Part shown: positions 53,518 through 64,000 of the stretch, in pieces
Position numbering within the stretch: position 1 is the stretch's first letter
Layout: every line of letters begins with the position of its first letter
Source: Erythrocercus mccallii
Lineage: Eukaryota; Chordata; Aves; Passeriformes; Dicruridae
DNA length: 64,000 nucleotides
Assembly: GCA_013397435.1 (NCBI GenBank)
Contig: VZRG01000524.1
Span: forward strand, 310,001 to 374,000
Direction of reading: 5' to 3'
Program-made: the position numbers and the translations under genes
Notes under the pieces: generated by a model
What the model saw: only the letters and a program-made list of their open reading frames with translations
Database searches by the model: none
Told to the model about the DNA's origin: nothing

Positions 53518-56337
53518 TGCCTGCAGAATGATGATTCTTATAGAACATCAGAGAGACAATGAAGAATAAGGTGACCAAAAACAGTGGTTCAAAGCACTTG
53601 GATGAAAACTAGAATGTTCAAAAGAGTGAGTAAGTCATGACTAGTTATGTCCTGGCTGGTGATGCAAGAAAGGACTCTTTTGTTGAGACAATGTCTCCAC
53701 ATGTTGCACCCATTTCCCCCAACGAAGCTAATTTTCAAGGTAGACTGACACTTTGTACTTCCTTTAAACTTTACACTTCTCTGTAAAAACTTGTGTGAAT
53801 GTTTTGATAATGAAACAATATTTAATAAACCATAATTTGCAGACAATTTCAGAACAAAGTTAATACAAATTTGTCAGTAAATGTTTAGGGCAATTTTTTT
53901 AATATGTGTAATTTCAGCAATAATTTCATTTTTCCACATTATTACTTGTTATCTATCTCTAGTCTGAGACCTTAATAGCAATCTAGAAACCCAAGAAACC
54001 TCAAACAAACCCCTTGCATTTTGATCCCTCAAGGCAGGCAGGGAGATCTGGGTTTTTTCTCCTCTTTGATCTGCTCTTAGATGGCATCAACAGAGTTCTG
54101 ATTTCAATTCTTGAAGTTCATTTATGTCATTACTAGAGATAAAAGTGATTTTTTCTAAAATAAAAATACACTTTCATTTTTTATTCACTGGAGAAAATAT
54201 AAGTTCACCGTAGAAAAGAGAGGTAAATGCTATTGTAACAAATACCATGATAAAATGCAGTAAATGATCAGTAAATTGAAGACACTGCCAGTTAATTAAT
54301 GATGTCAATGTCTGTCCACATCCCACAGGATTTGAAGCTTTAGAGAATTTAAAACAAATCAAGTACAAATTTGAATCACTTACTTCCAGCTGCACAGATC
54401 ATGTTCAACATATCACCTCCTGATAAAAATGTTTCCTTTAGACTTGACCTTTGGGTTTTTAGAAAGTATTCTAAAATGCATCACTTGAAGAGACAGCTTT
54501 CAGGTCATCAGATTTATTGATTTAAGCTTTGCCATCGAGTGAAGAAAGCCCCGCAATTATTCACTGAGTTTGCCTGAAAACTGAATGTACTGTTGAAATC
54601 CACAACATTTTCTAGGCACACAGAATCCTAACACATGGTCTATTAGGCTCTTGTGAAAGCATATTAAAAAGCCACACTTCTCAATATTGAGTAACTGGTA
54701 CTTTTGAAAACTAAAAATAACTTGCACCCAAAATAGATGTGAAGGATTTCTTAACTTGTAATTTATGATCTTATAATTATGCGAGTTCATAGTAAATAAA
54801 TACATTTTTTCATAATTCAAATGCCAAAGTTCCAACACAAAAGAATAAATTGGAAGAAACAGAATATATTAATTCAGATCTATTTGAAAACACCCCACAT
54901 CTTGCATGGTGCAAGTCTGCTCAGTTGCTGGAAACCTTCAAGAACATTTGCAACTAGGAGAGCTTACTGCAAGACCCTGGCAACAAAGAGGTTTATGTAA
55001 TATGTATTTTATATTCAGAATTCCATTGCCATAACAAAAGCACTTCTATCATTTTTTCAGCCATCATTGGAAGGTTCCAAAACAGGAAAATTATGTGGTT
55101 GGAAAAAACTTCCAGCTGATTTTGCATTCCTTGTACCTGAAGGGGAGAGGTGCAAGCCTGACCTGGGTGTGTCTGTGCCCTGTCCTCAGTGCTCACTGCA
55201 AGATGCTGGGGATTTAGATTTCATCTACAGAGAACCTGATTTTATAACACCTATCAAAGCAAGAAACCTGAATCACACAGGATAGTGAAAAAAACACAAA
55301 ACCACAATAAAACCACAACAAAGACCATCGTTAATACTGCATTCTCCTCCTTTCACAGCAGAGGCTGCCAGACCTCCAGGTCCTCATCCTTTCCCCACCG
55401 CTAAATTTTTACATCTTAAATTTGGGGTTAGTTTCAATAAATTAAAACAGCAATGACACAATCCCTTTGAAGTAAATTTGAATTTGTTTTTAAATGAAAT
55501 TATTTTATTTTGATGTCATCTTGACAAAGCAGCATGGTACTATCGTTCCAGTTAAGCAAAATGAGTGGTGAAAAAAACAAGCTCATGGGCCAGGCTTGCC
55601 TTTATACTGCAGACTTGCAAACTACCTTGCTGTACTACTACTATGAAGGTGCTCATACAAGCAATGCCTTAGATTGCCATTTTCCTTCAAGGTAAAAATA
55701 ATGAAGCCAATGATAAAGTTGTTATTTTGTTTTATTTTTAAAAAAAAGCCTTAGGTTTTTTCAATATTCCTTAATTTTTCTTCATTAAAAGATACTGATA
55801 ATTTTCATCATTTGTAACATAGGCAATAATACATGTGTACTGTTAGTAAAAGGAGAGAAAAGAGCTCTTTGCTATAAACAATTGACTTGCTTTAAAAAGA
55901 GTATGAAATATTAGAGTCATAGTTGGAAATTTCTTCTGATAATTGAATTTCCAATTGTCTAGACGATGAAGCAGATACAACTTCTGATTTGCTGCACTAT
56001 TAAAAAAATACTTGAAATGCTGATTCTGACTGCTTGCAAAAATCAGCATTTAGTAAGGAATTCTCTAGAGAGATAAGAACATTTATCATTTGAGAAAGCG
56101 CACAAAAACACATTATTTCTTCAGTATCTGTTTTGCCAGATCATTTCACATAAGCACCGGGGAAAGACAGACAGTATTTCACTGTCAGAACCCTTAATGC
56201 TTTTATGTTTTTCACTGGTTTAGGTGTGGGGGTTTTTTCTTGGTAAATGATCATCTAGAAATAACAAACCCAAAAACAATCTCTACAAAACTCAGATCAA
56301 AAGTGTTTAATGCAGTCTAAATATTTGGCAGTGAAAG

Positions 56338-56441
56338 AACAACACAAACACACACAAACCAAAAAGTGCTAACAAAAAATTACCAAAGAATCCCCCAAAG
56401 AAACAAAACCAAAACAAAGCCAAACCACACCAAAACCCACA
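56338..56441 (+). repeat. C/A-rich low-complexity tract
   Basis: About 100 bp of A and C (CACAAACACACAC, CCCCC, CAAAACC repeats) on the plus strand. This is the complement-type counterpart of the G/T tracts, so the CACNA2D3 transcript would be G/U-rich here. Smaller C/A or A-rich tracts of the same kind lie at 26701-26729, 49838-49870, 51767-51810 and 55287-55323. Confidence 0.75.
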
Positions 56442-58604
56442 GTTTGCGTGACCAAGGCTGGAAAAGAAGTCCATTCTTGAAGCAAGACTCGGCTACAGCT
56501 CAAACTTTTTTCTCCTTATTTTTATTCTAAACAGAAACGTGGTCTTTGTGTTCCTATTTGTATCTACTTCTATGAAGTCTTATCAAAATCAAGATATTCA
56601 TCTTTGTGCTGTATACAAAAATATTTCAAGTTACTTACACGTGTGTACATCGTCCTTAGTCTCAGTCTTTCAAAAGGGCTCTGGTTGCTTTGTACATCTG
56701 CAGAACACTACACCCATTTATGATGAAAATTCTTCCCACTCCCTGGGATTTTCAGAGCCAGTAAATACCACTACCATCCTGATTAAAGAAAGGAATTCAA
56801 CAGGAATCTCATAATAATACTTTAGAAGTCATCCCTCTGTGTTGCATATTTGGAACTGTTATTTGCCTCTGAGGTGCATTCGTAGCTCTATTGCACATAC
56901 TTCACAAATGTTGCTGGTTGAGAGATTTTGTCACAGGCATGTTAAAACTATATGTGCATATATACATTTTATGTTTTATAATGAAAAAGCAGAACCAGCG
57001 TGCAAATGGCTGATCAAATATCCAATCTGTCCATTGTTTCCATGAAAAAATTAAATGTGTGTTTACTCCATGCCATTTTCAAAAAACCACTTTCAGATGT
57101 TCAAGCCTCAACATTGCAAATGTAAAGTGAGATTGCAGAAACATACACTTTTGATTAAATCACCAACTTTTGATTTCAATTAATATCTCTGGCCCAGCAG
57201 AAAGGCTGTGCTATGCAGTGGTTGAACTGTTTAGACTTGCTTCACTCCCTCTGCCGTGCAAGTCCTAACAGTGACTCCCTTCAGAGAGGCACTGCTGGAC
57301 TGAAGGGCCACAGGAGTTAATAAATTTATTAAAATTATTTTGATTCTATATTTGAGATGCCCCAACAATCAAATGTAATTAATGAGACTGAAAGGCTGCA
57401 AAAACTTGCAGCTGACACAATTTGCAGCTCTTAAAGCAGTTTCTTTAGTTACAGAGTCACAAGTTATGCCACAGTTCTGACCCTATCCTTTACCCCTAAA
57501 CACATGAATTTATCACTCAAGTTGACTCTCCTAACTGAAGTAGCCTTGAATTTTTATGTTGAGTTCTTTTAAATTGTAGGGATCAGAAGGTTGATAATAA
57601 ACTACTTTCCTATGCATAAAGAAATTCTTTTTTCATTCAATAATCCATTCTTCATTGCAATCTAACATTAAGCCCCTCCATTCTTCTTTGCTCCTCTTAA
57701 TGTATAATGATTTTTACATGTATTTTTTTAGCACAACTGCACAATTTTTTTTAAAATGTCATTTATTTAGTGTGTTTTAATAACACCACTTCCTCTCTGC
57801 ACTTTATATAGGCTCTGGTTTTGTGAGTTTTTTAAATTGTAGAACCCAAAACCTGCCATATACATGGAGCAAACTCAAAATGTATCATTAGTTGCTGCCT
57901 TACCCCATTAACAGTTCTGTTGAAATTAAAAAACCTATGCACAGAGCAGGGTCTATAGCAAAAGATGGCTTTGGGCTTTTGAATCAAAACAAATATAAAT
58001 TACTCTTCAATCTGGAAAGTCTATCACAGTATTTTAGAAGACAATATCCATGTTCAAATTGGTGGGACAAAATTGGTGACAGTTCAAACCTTATGTGGCA
58101 CGAGCTCTTGCAGTGCTCTACCATATAGCACACGTCCCTTCTGTGTGTGGGAGATGGTAGAGCAATTCCCAGTAGAAGACTTAAAATTATCCAGCACAGC
58201 CTCTGAATGCCTCATTAGAGCCGAGGGGTCACTAACCATGTATGCACTGCTGGAATAAACCCGACTGGAAGCCAAATAAAAGCCTTCTCCAGCATCACAT
58301 GTGCATGTGAGTGGGCTCTCAGCTTTTCCACCAAGCAGAAGGGTACTCAGATGGCACAGGCACAGCAGAGATATCAAATACAGATGGTGCACTCCTCCGA
58401 CAGACTCATCTGTGAATTGCTTATTTGTACAAGATCTGTATTTTCCCCTTATCACACTGACCCCATAGTGGGGTGGTTTTGTTAGAGTGCTACTGTTATG
58501 CTGCTATCTGGTCCTCCTGACTCTAAAATGTACTTATTCAGTGGAGCAACTTTAACAAAATAAACAACTATGGGGTTTCTATTTTGTTGTTAAACAAAAT
58601 TACT

Positions 58605-59300
58605 TTAGTTCAGAGTTGGTATAAAGTTTTGCATCCACGGAGTTTCAAAGACTTTATAAAGCACGTAACTATCAAAATCTCCATGTAGAAGAGGATTTGG
58701 GGCTATCTTTAAATTCAGTGATGTGTCCAATGTGACACAACAGTTCAGAACTACAAAGATAGCAAGTTCTCTTGGTTATTCTTGCAATGCCCTGCTCAAT
58801 AAACCACAGTCAACTTTGTTAACTTCCTCCTGATCTGCATGGTAAGGTGAGTCACAACAGCACACTTCTCCTCACCTTGACATAGAGAACTCCTCAGTAA
58901 TTGAGAGTTTGTGTTACACCACATTACACACTTCTATTAACCTTTCCTGAACCTCTTTGTGTTGATGAAATCCATCAGCAATGCCTAGTCTGATGGCATT
59001 TTCTGCAGAGAAATTCTCACTCACTTCATCAAACAATTCCTAGGAGCTCTGGATTAGCCCATCACATTTGACTCTTGCACACACTGCTGTCTGAGGAACT
59101 CCTATTGCCTCAAAGTCCAGTTTGGTTACTTCACCAAAGTAACACTTTAAAAACAAAGTATTTTTTGCATACTACTTTACTGTGATTAGCTACTCAACAC
59201 TGTACCTGGTATATTACAGCTGAAGATCAGCTATCCTGGGAAATTCGTTATCATCAGCAGACTTGACAAGGATAGTTACTGCTTTCCTTGCAAAATAATT
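58605..59300 (-). pseudogene. Possible coding-like remnant, origin unknown
   Basis: One minus-strand frame stays in register for 232 codons with seven internal stops, fewer than I would expect for this base composition. It contains protein-like stretches such as LVKSADDNEFPRIADLQ, YFGEVTKLDFEAIGVPQTAV and ENAIRLGIADGFHQHKEVQ. I do not recognise the family. It could be an old processed pseudogene, a transposon fragment or chance. A plus-strand frame over the same interval is also fairly poor in stops, which weakens the case. There is no flanking A tract or target duplication that I can see. Confidence 0.25.
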
Positions 59301-59540
59301 TACACATTGAAATCACTGCAAGGGCACTATACCCCCAGCATATTTAATCTTTACTAAGATATTTACTTCTGACCTATTTTTACCTCATGGCTATGTGTAA
59401 ATGCTACAAAACCAAATCCATTAAAGCATTAAGCTGAATGATCATCAAAACCAAACAACCCATCTCCTGATTTAGCAACATTCCTCTGCCCCATCTATGA
59501 AATGCCACACAAGGTGTCTCTTTAAGACTTTCACAAATAG

Positions 59541-59572
59541 ATATGTTTATATCTATCTATATATAAACATAT
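59541..59572. repeat. Perfect 12-bp inverted repeat (hairpin)
   Basis: Arms ATATGTTTATAT and ATATAAACATAT flank the 8-base loop CTATCTAT. The pairing stops immediately outside the arms. It is AT-only in the stem except for one G-C pair. Confidence 0.9.
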
Positions 59573-62280
59573 ATACCATCTATATAACCATGTAAACAGC
59601 ATTAATTAGAAGAGTCTTCAGTACAAGTATGGTTAAAACAGCTGAGCTAGTGGGGAAAGATAAAAGCTACTCTACCACAGAGTACCTGTCATCACAAATA
59701 CAATTTTAGAAAAGCAATCACATTGGTGATGCATAAATTATAACATCTAATAAATAAAAAGATAAGGAAACACACTCCAGGAGGTTCAAATACTTGCCCT
59801 CTAAGATTAATTCAGTATTTATTTTTCACTCGAAGTAGCTAATGAAAAAAATCACCACAAATGGGTGATCCAAATAACTAGTTAAGCAATCTAATTCCAA
59901 GCAAAGAGAAATTGGAAATGCATTCCCATCTTTCCCTTTAACAAAGTTGCTTTGGTCAGTGCTAACCAGAGTAACAAATGTTTGGGAAGGTTTGCCTGGT
60001 GCTGCCTCAGAGCCCCATGGCTGAGGCCAAGGGCACTTGGGACTCCTTTTACAGGAGGGTTACCTCACCAACTTTCTTGAATATGAATTTAATCATAATT
60101 GAAAATAGCTGAAAAAGCAAACTATTGTCTTGCAAATTATTTCAGACATCTGAAAGATCTCCACAGGCCAGCAAGGATGTTTCAAGAGCCAGTTAACAAT
60201 GGCTATTAAAAGCTGCTTTGGAAATATATTTCATAGAAGCTGTCTATACAATTACCCACACCTTTGCTTCTATTTTAGAAAAGAACATAAAGCCCTCATT
60301 TAAATTGAAAAAGAATATTCTGGAACTGCCCTGGAGACTCCTTTTTCCATAAGGTTGTTCTTTATACTCTTGAAAACTTACTACAGTATTTCATATGAAC
60401 TGCTTTACATGAGGAACAAAACACCTATTGGTATAAATCTGCAGAATTAAGCATAATCCAGAAGACCTGTCCATCCAATCCAAAGCCTTCACTATATTTT
60501 CGGGTAGAAGTAAGTATATTAAAAGCATGTACAACTAATCTGTTCCTCATAAAACACTGAAGCAATCTGAGAATGCAAACCTTTCGTCCTGGACACTTAT
60601 TCTAAGCCACTGGAGATTCAGAAGTAGGGAATCTGACAACTCAGTACCATCATCAATTCTCAGCAGGGATGAGATACTACTACAACATTTTTTTTTGTAC
60701 ACAAAGCTGCATTAGTCTTCTCCAAAAGCCTCTATGGTTGCTGGAAACTAGAACAGCCAAAAGAGACAGTTTACTTTGTGCTGTAAGGTCACAGGATACA
60801 ACCACAAACTTACTTTTTCAATCAGACATTCTGGAAATGTTTTTTTTTCTCTTTAGACTCATCTTATCACTGAATATCTCTTTCTCTCCTTGTTCCCCTC
60901 AACCTATGGCCACCTTACACCCAGCTCTTGTACTGGGTTTTGCTATTCCTATAGACTTTTACTAGACAACACCTATTTTCCAACTAAGAAAAATTACACA
61001 ATTGTCTTTGCACCCTCCATGGCTGCCCCTAAATGAGCAATAAAATAAAATGAGCAGCCAAGAAAACTTGAAATAAAGTGGAATGTATGCAGAAAAAAAC
61101 CCCAAAAAAGCGTGTTCCAAGACAAACCTTTCTTTAGCCATATCCATAGCTTTTGGAAGGTCCAAAAGCACTGCTTTTTAAGAATCACTAATGGGTTTTG
61201 TTCCTCAGAAAACAAAACACAATCTCCTCAGGACACAAATTATGTTTTGCAATGCTCTCTATCACAACCATTTGTCTGCTTGGACACCTCTAAACCATTG
61301 TGTGGTACCTTCGACATTAACTCTAAAATGAGCTTTATATTTCATTGTTTGTCACTCTGAAGGACATGGCATTGATCCCTGCTGCTCTGGCTCATCATTG
61401 CACTTTTCTGTACGCACCTGATAAAAGTATTTATATTGATTTAGAGTTTCAGACAGGTGTCAGAACACTACTGATCAAAGAGGACTTGTAATAACAAGAA
61501 AAACCATAACATCTGAATACCTGAATTTGGGCCTAAATTTAGGCTCCCAATTCTTCATCTCACACTGAACTTTAAAAATTATTATGTTTTCAAAAATCTG
61601 AACTCCCCTCAGTCACATCAAAGGCAGCAACATCAGTCTATTCTCAGCATCTCTGAAAATCGGACCACCTACATGTGGTCTGAGTGCAGATGTCTTGAGA
61701 AGAATTCAGCAAGTTACCCATAAAAAAAAGAAAAGAGAAAGGTTTGGAAACCTAACTACAGCATTTGGCATTGCCTGGAAGTGTGAAAACACATTTATGG
61801 TTTTGCCACACAAGCTAATGCTTTTCATTTCCATATGTGATTACCAGTCACTTATAAAACTTCACAAGAAAGAGTACAGGATGGCCAACCTTTCTGTATC
61901 CTTATGGAGAGCAGTATATGCATCGTGATTTCCTTCAAAGCTTCCTAAAACAAACTGGTGAACAGACAAGGACAAACGAAGGGCTAAAGTTCAACTGCAA
62001 ACCACCCTTAATCCAATATTTAATAACTGCCTTTGAAAGGCTGTAATATGATATAAACTAATGCCCTGTACAGCAGAACTTGTGCAGATCCTTTTCTCTT
62101 TGGACCATTCAGCTACGAGAGTCTTAGATTGGCATCTGGCATGCTGGCTCTCAATATGTTTTGCTCCCAACAGAGTTTTTACTCTGTCATACTTTTAAAA
62201 ATGACACTTGAAACCTCATTAAGGCAAAGTCCTGTGCATCAAAATCCCAGCCAGAGTTGTGTTTGTAGCTCTTTCTCTGG

Positions 62281-62386
62281 TTTGTGTGGTGGGGTTGGTT
62301 CTTGGTTTTTTTTTGGGGGGGGCGGGGGTGGATTTTTTGTTGTTGTTTGGTTTGGGGTTTGTTTTGTTTTGGTTGGTTGGGGTTCT
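62281..62386 (+). repeat. G/T-rich low-complexity tract with G-quadruplex potential
   Basis: About 105 bp of G and T with an eight-G run, a five-G run and three further GGGG runs; only isolated A and C interrupt it. Apparent glycine-rich open reading frames over it are artefacts of this composition. Confidence 0.85.
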
Positions 62387-64000
62387 TAATGACAACTGGA
62401 TGAATAATCTAGACAATAATAACCTTGGTACCACATCATACCCACACGTAGGTATTCCCAAACATCCATGTGAAGAGTAAATGAGCCCTGAGCAATTTCA
62501 AATGTTGCAGAGAGGACTGAAGTACAGCAGCCCCAATCTCTGCCCTTATTTCCCCCAAAATTGAAAACTCAAGATATTTTTGTTAAGTGTCCATAGCTGC
62601 CTAATGATATCACCTTCGTCAAAACCTATCATCATAAATGAACCAGATTCAGATCCTCTACTCAGAAATTTGTATAGTCTCACATCTGTATTAAAAATTT
62701 CTTTTTTTCCTCTCTCAAAAATCCCACAAAACTAAACAACAAAATAAGTTGGCTACCAAGCTAAAGTAGATTCATTTTTGTGTACCCACATGTCAGTACC
62801 TGATCAGATTGAAAGCATTTCAATAAATTATCTGTTAAGTGCTGGTTTTGAAAACTTAAAAGAAATTTGCCCAAATTAAATCTCAATCAAACTTATTTCA
62901 AGTTAAAATGCAGGGCACATTCTTTTTTTCTGTTACTTAGAGAGTTTTCTATGGTCAGTTAGCTGGAAAATACATACAAAAAGGAGATGCTTATTCAGCT
63001 TTTTTCTGATTCTCAAAAGGAGCAGACAGGGTTTTTGTAATTTAGGAATTCATTACATTACCAACAGAGCTCACCTCACAAAATATGCTTATTACCTATA
63101 GCACCACAACAGATCATTACCCTAGTGTACAGAAATAAACCATCTAACTCCAGAGTCTGTAACAGACTGCACAAACTAATACACTTATCAGAAAAAGTCC
63201 AGAGCTTTGGCACTAGAAAGGACCCAACAACAGCTTTGTTTTGCTTGGTCAATAAACCACTATTAATGATAATGTATCTATGAATTAAAGATGCATCAAT
63301 CTGCATAGCAGAGAATAGAAGCCATGAATAACAGCCAAATCAATACTATGAAGTTGTAAAGAATACAGTGTGCTCTCCTTCAGGCTAATGGTAATTAATT
63401 TACTTTCACTCCCTTCACACATGAGAAGATGCAAGTAGAAGAACACGGTAATCACATAAAAATTGTTAATTATAAAATGAACACATATTGTTATCTTCTT
63501 ACTGTATCTTTTCTGTTCATATGTTTAGAGCACTTAAAAAATATTATTTTATTTGCACATAGAGGAAACAGCTTGTGTTTTTGGGAGCATATGCACATAC
63601 CAGCTGATATTTTCAAGTACAGCAATTTGAAAGTTTGTTTCTTAAATAAAAGATCTTGCTCTGGTTGGGTTGTTCATTAGTATAAATGACCAATGCCTAA
63701 AATTACATTTCTACAGCACAAGCACTCCTAGTGAATATACCTGCAGAAATGTTCTAAGTCTTGTGTGGTTCAATATCCCATAATGGAAAGCCTTATCACC
63801 GAAAACTACATTTGCTTATGTTGTGGCTTAGGTTCTTTCATTCAACTCCACTGTTTATTAAATAGTGCCCTTTCTTTGCAGTTGAAAAAAGACAAAGTCT
63901 AAGTGATCAGCATCTAATAGAGGTTCTGTTAATTTGATAGACCATATCTGGCCCAACAAGTTTCTAGGAGAGGAAACAATATAAAGTTACTGTTTCTCTG

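Larger units (their letters stand above)
52438..64000 (-). other. CACNA2D3: CACNA2D3 intron upstream of exon 3 (partial)
   Basis: This is the last 11.6 kb of the intron that precedes exon 3 in gene orientation. The acceptor end is visible: a pyrimidine tract just above 52440, with a plausible branch-point A in a GAGTAAC context about 30 bases upstream. The preceding exon was not found. The block contains a three-copy tandem repeat, C/A-rich and G/T-rich tracts, a hairpin-forming inverted repeat and a possible coding-like remnant at 58605-59300. The rest shows nothing I can name. Confidence 0.85.

Noticed and set aside
58084..58455. 123-codon minus-strand open frame near the coding-like remnant
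   Set aside because: It is in a different frame from the 58605-59300 stretch and has no recognisable motif; continuity could not be shown.
62129..62480. Glycine/valine-rich open frames over the G/T tract
   Set aside because: They are produced by low-complexity G and T runs.
1..64000. CRISPR arrays, prokaryotic operons, tRNA, rRNA or snRNA genes, mitochondrial insertions
   Set aside because: No regularly spaced repeats, cloverleaf-like gene, conserved snRNA box or mitochondrial gene sequence was recognised; the window is vertebrate intron.

Overview
This window is vertebrate nuclear DNA, most likely from a bird and possibly a songbird. It is AT-rich, intron-like sequence with no dense coding. 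It carries a chicken-repeat-1 (CR1) LINE 3' end of the typical avian form and an LTR-like insertion. There is no sign of operons, ribosome binding sites or other prokaryotic features.

The only gene I can support is CACNA2D3, which encodes the alpha-2/delta-3 auxiliary subunit of voltage-gated calcium channels. It is read on the minus strand. Two short coding exons are present: one of 117 bp at 52321-52437 (39 codons, probably exon 3) and one of 60 bp at 14342-14401 (20 codons, probably exon 4). Both have AG acceptors with pyrimidine tracts and GT donors, and they join in frame. By position, the translated sequence corresponds to the extracellular N-terminal helical segment of alpha-2, just before the VWA_N/VWA region.

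Layout from left to right on the plus strand, which is gene 3' to 5': 1-14341 is the start of the intron after exon 4. It holds a diverged 190-bp duplicated element (10555-10747 and 11783-11970) and an LTR-like insertion (about 13709-14208) only about 133 bp from the exon 4 donor. 14402-52320 is the 37.9-kb intron between the two exons. It holds the CR1 3' end (25635-25953), a decayed LINE reverse-transcriptase remnant (28508-28767), G/T-rich tracts, a TG microsatellite (34497-34539), a TA microsatellite and a long A tract with one undetermined base (44098). 52438-64000 is part of the intron upstream of exon 3. It holds a C/A-rich tract, a possible coding-like remnant of unknown origin (58605-59300, minus strand), a perfect 12-bp inverted repeat and a second G/T-rich tract.

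The recognisable transposable elements (LTR, CR1, LINE remnant) all lie antisense to CACNA2D3. I found no convincing undescribed biological system. The most checkable leads are the tandem GTAGTA splice donor of exon 4, the LTR with a CTCF-like motif beside that exon, the LINE remnant, and the unassigned 190-bp repeat pair.
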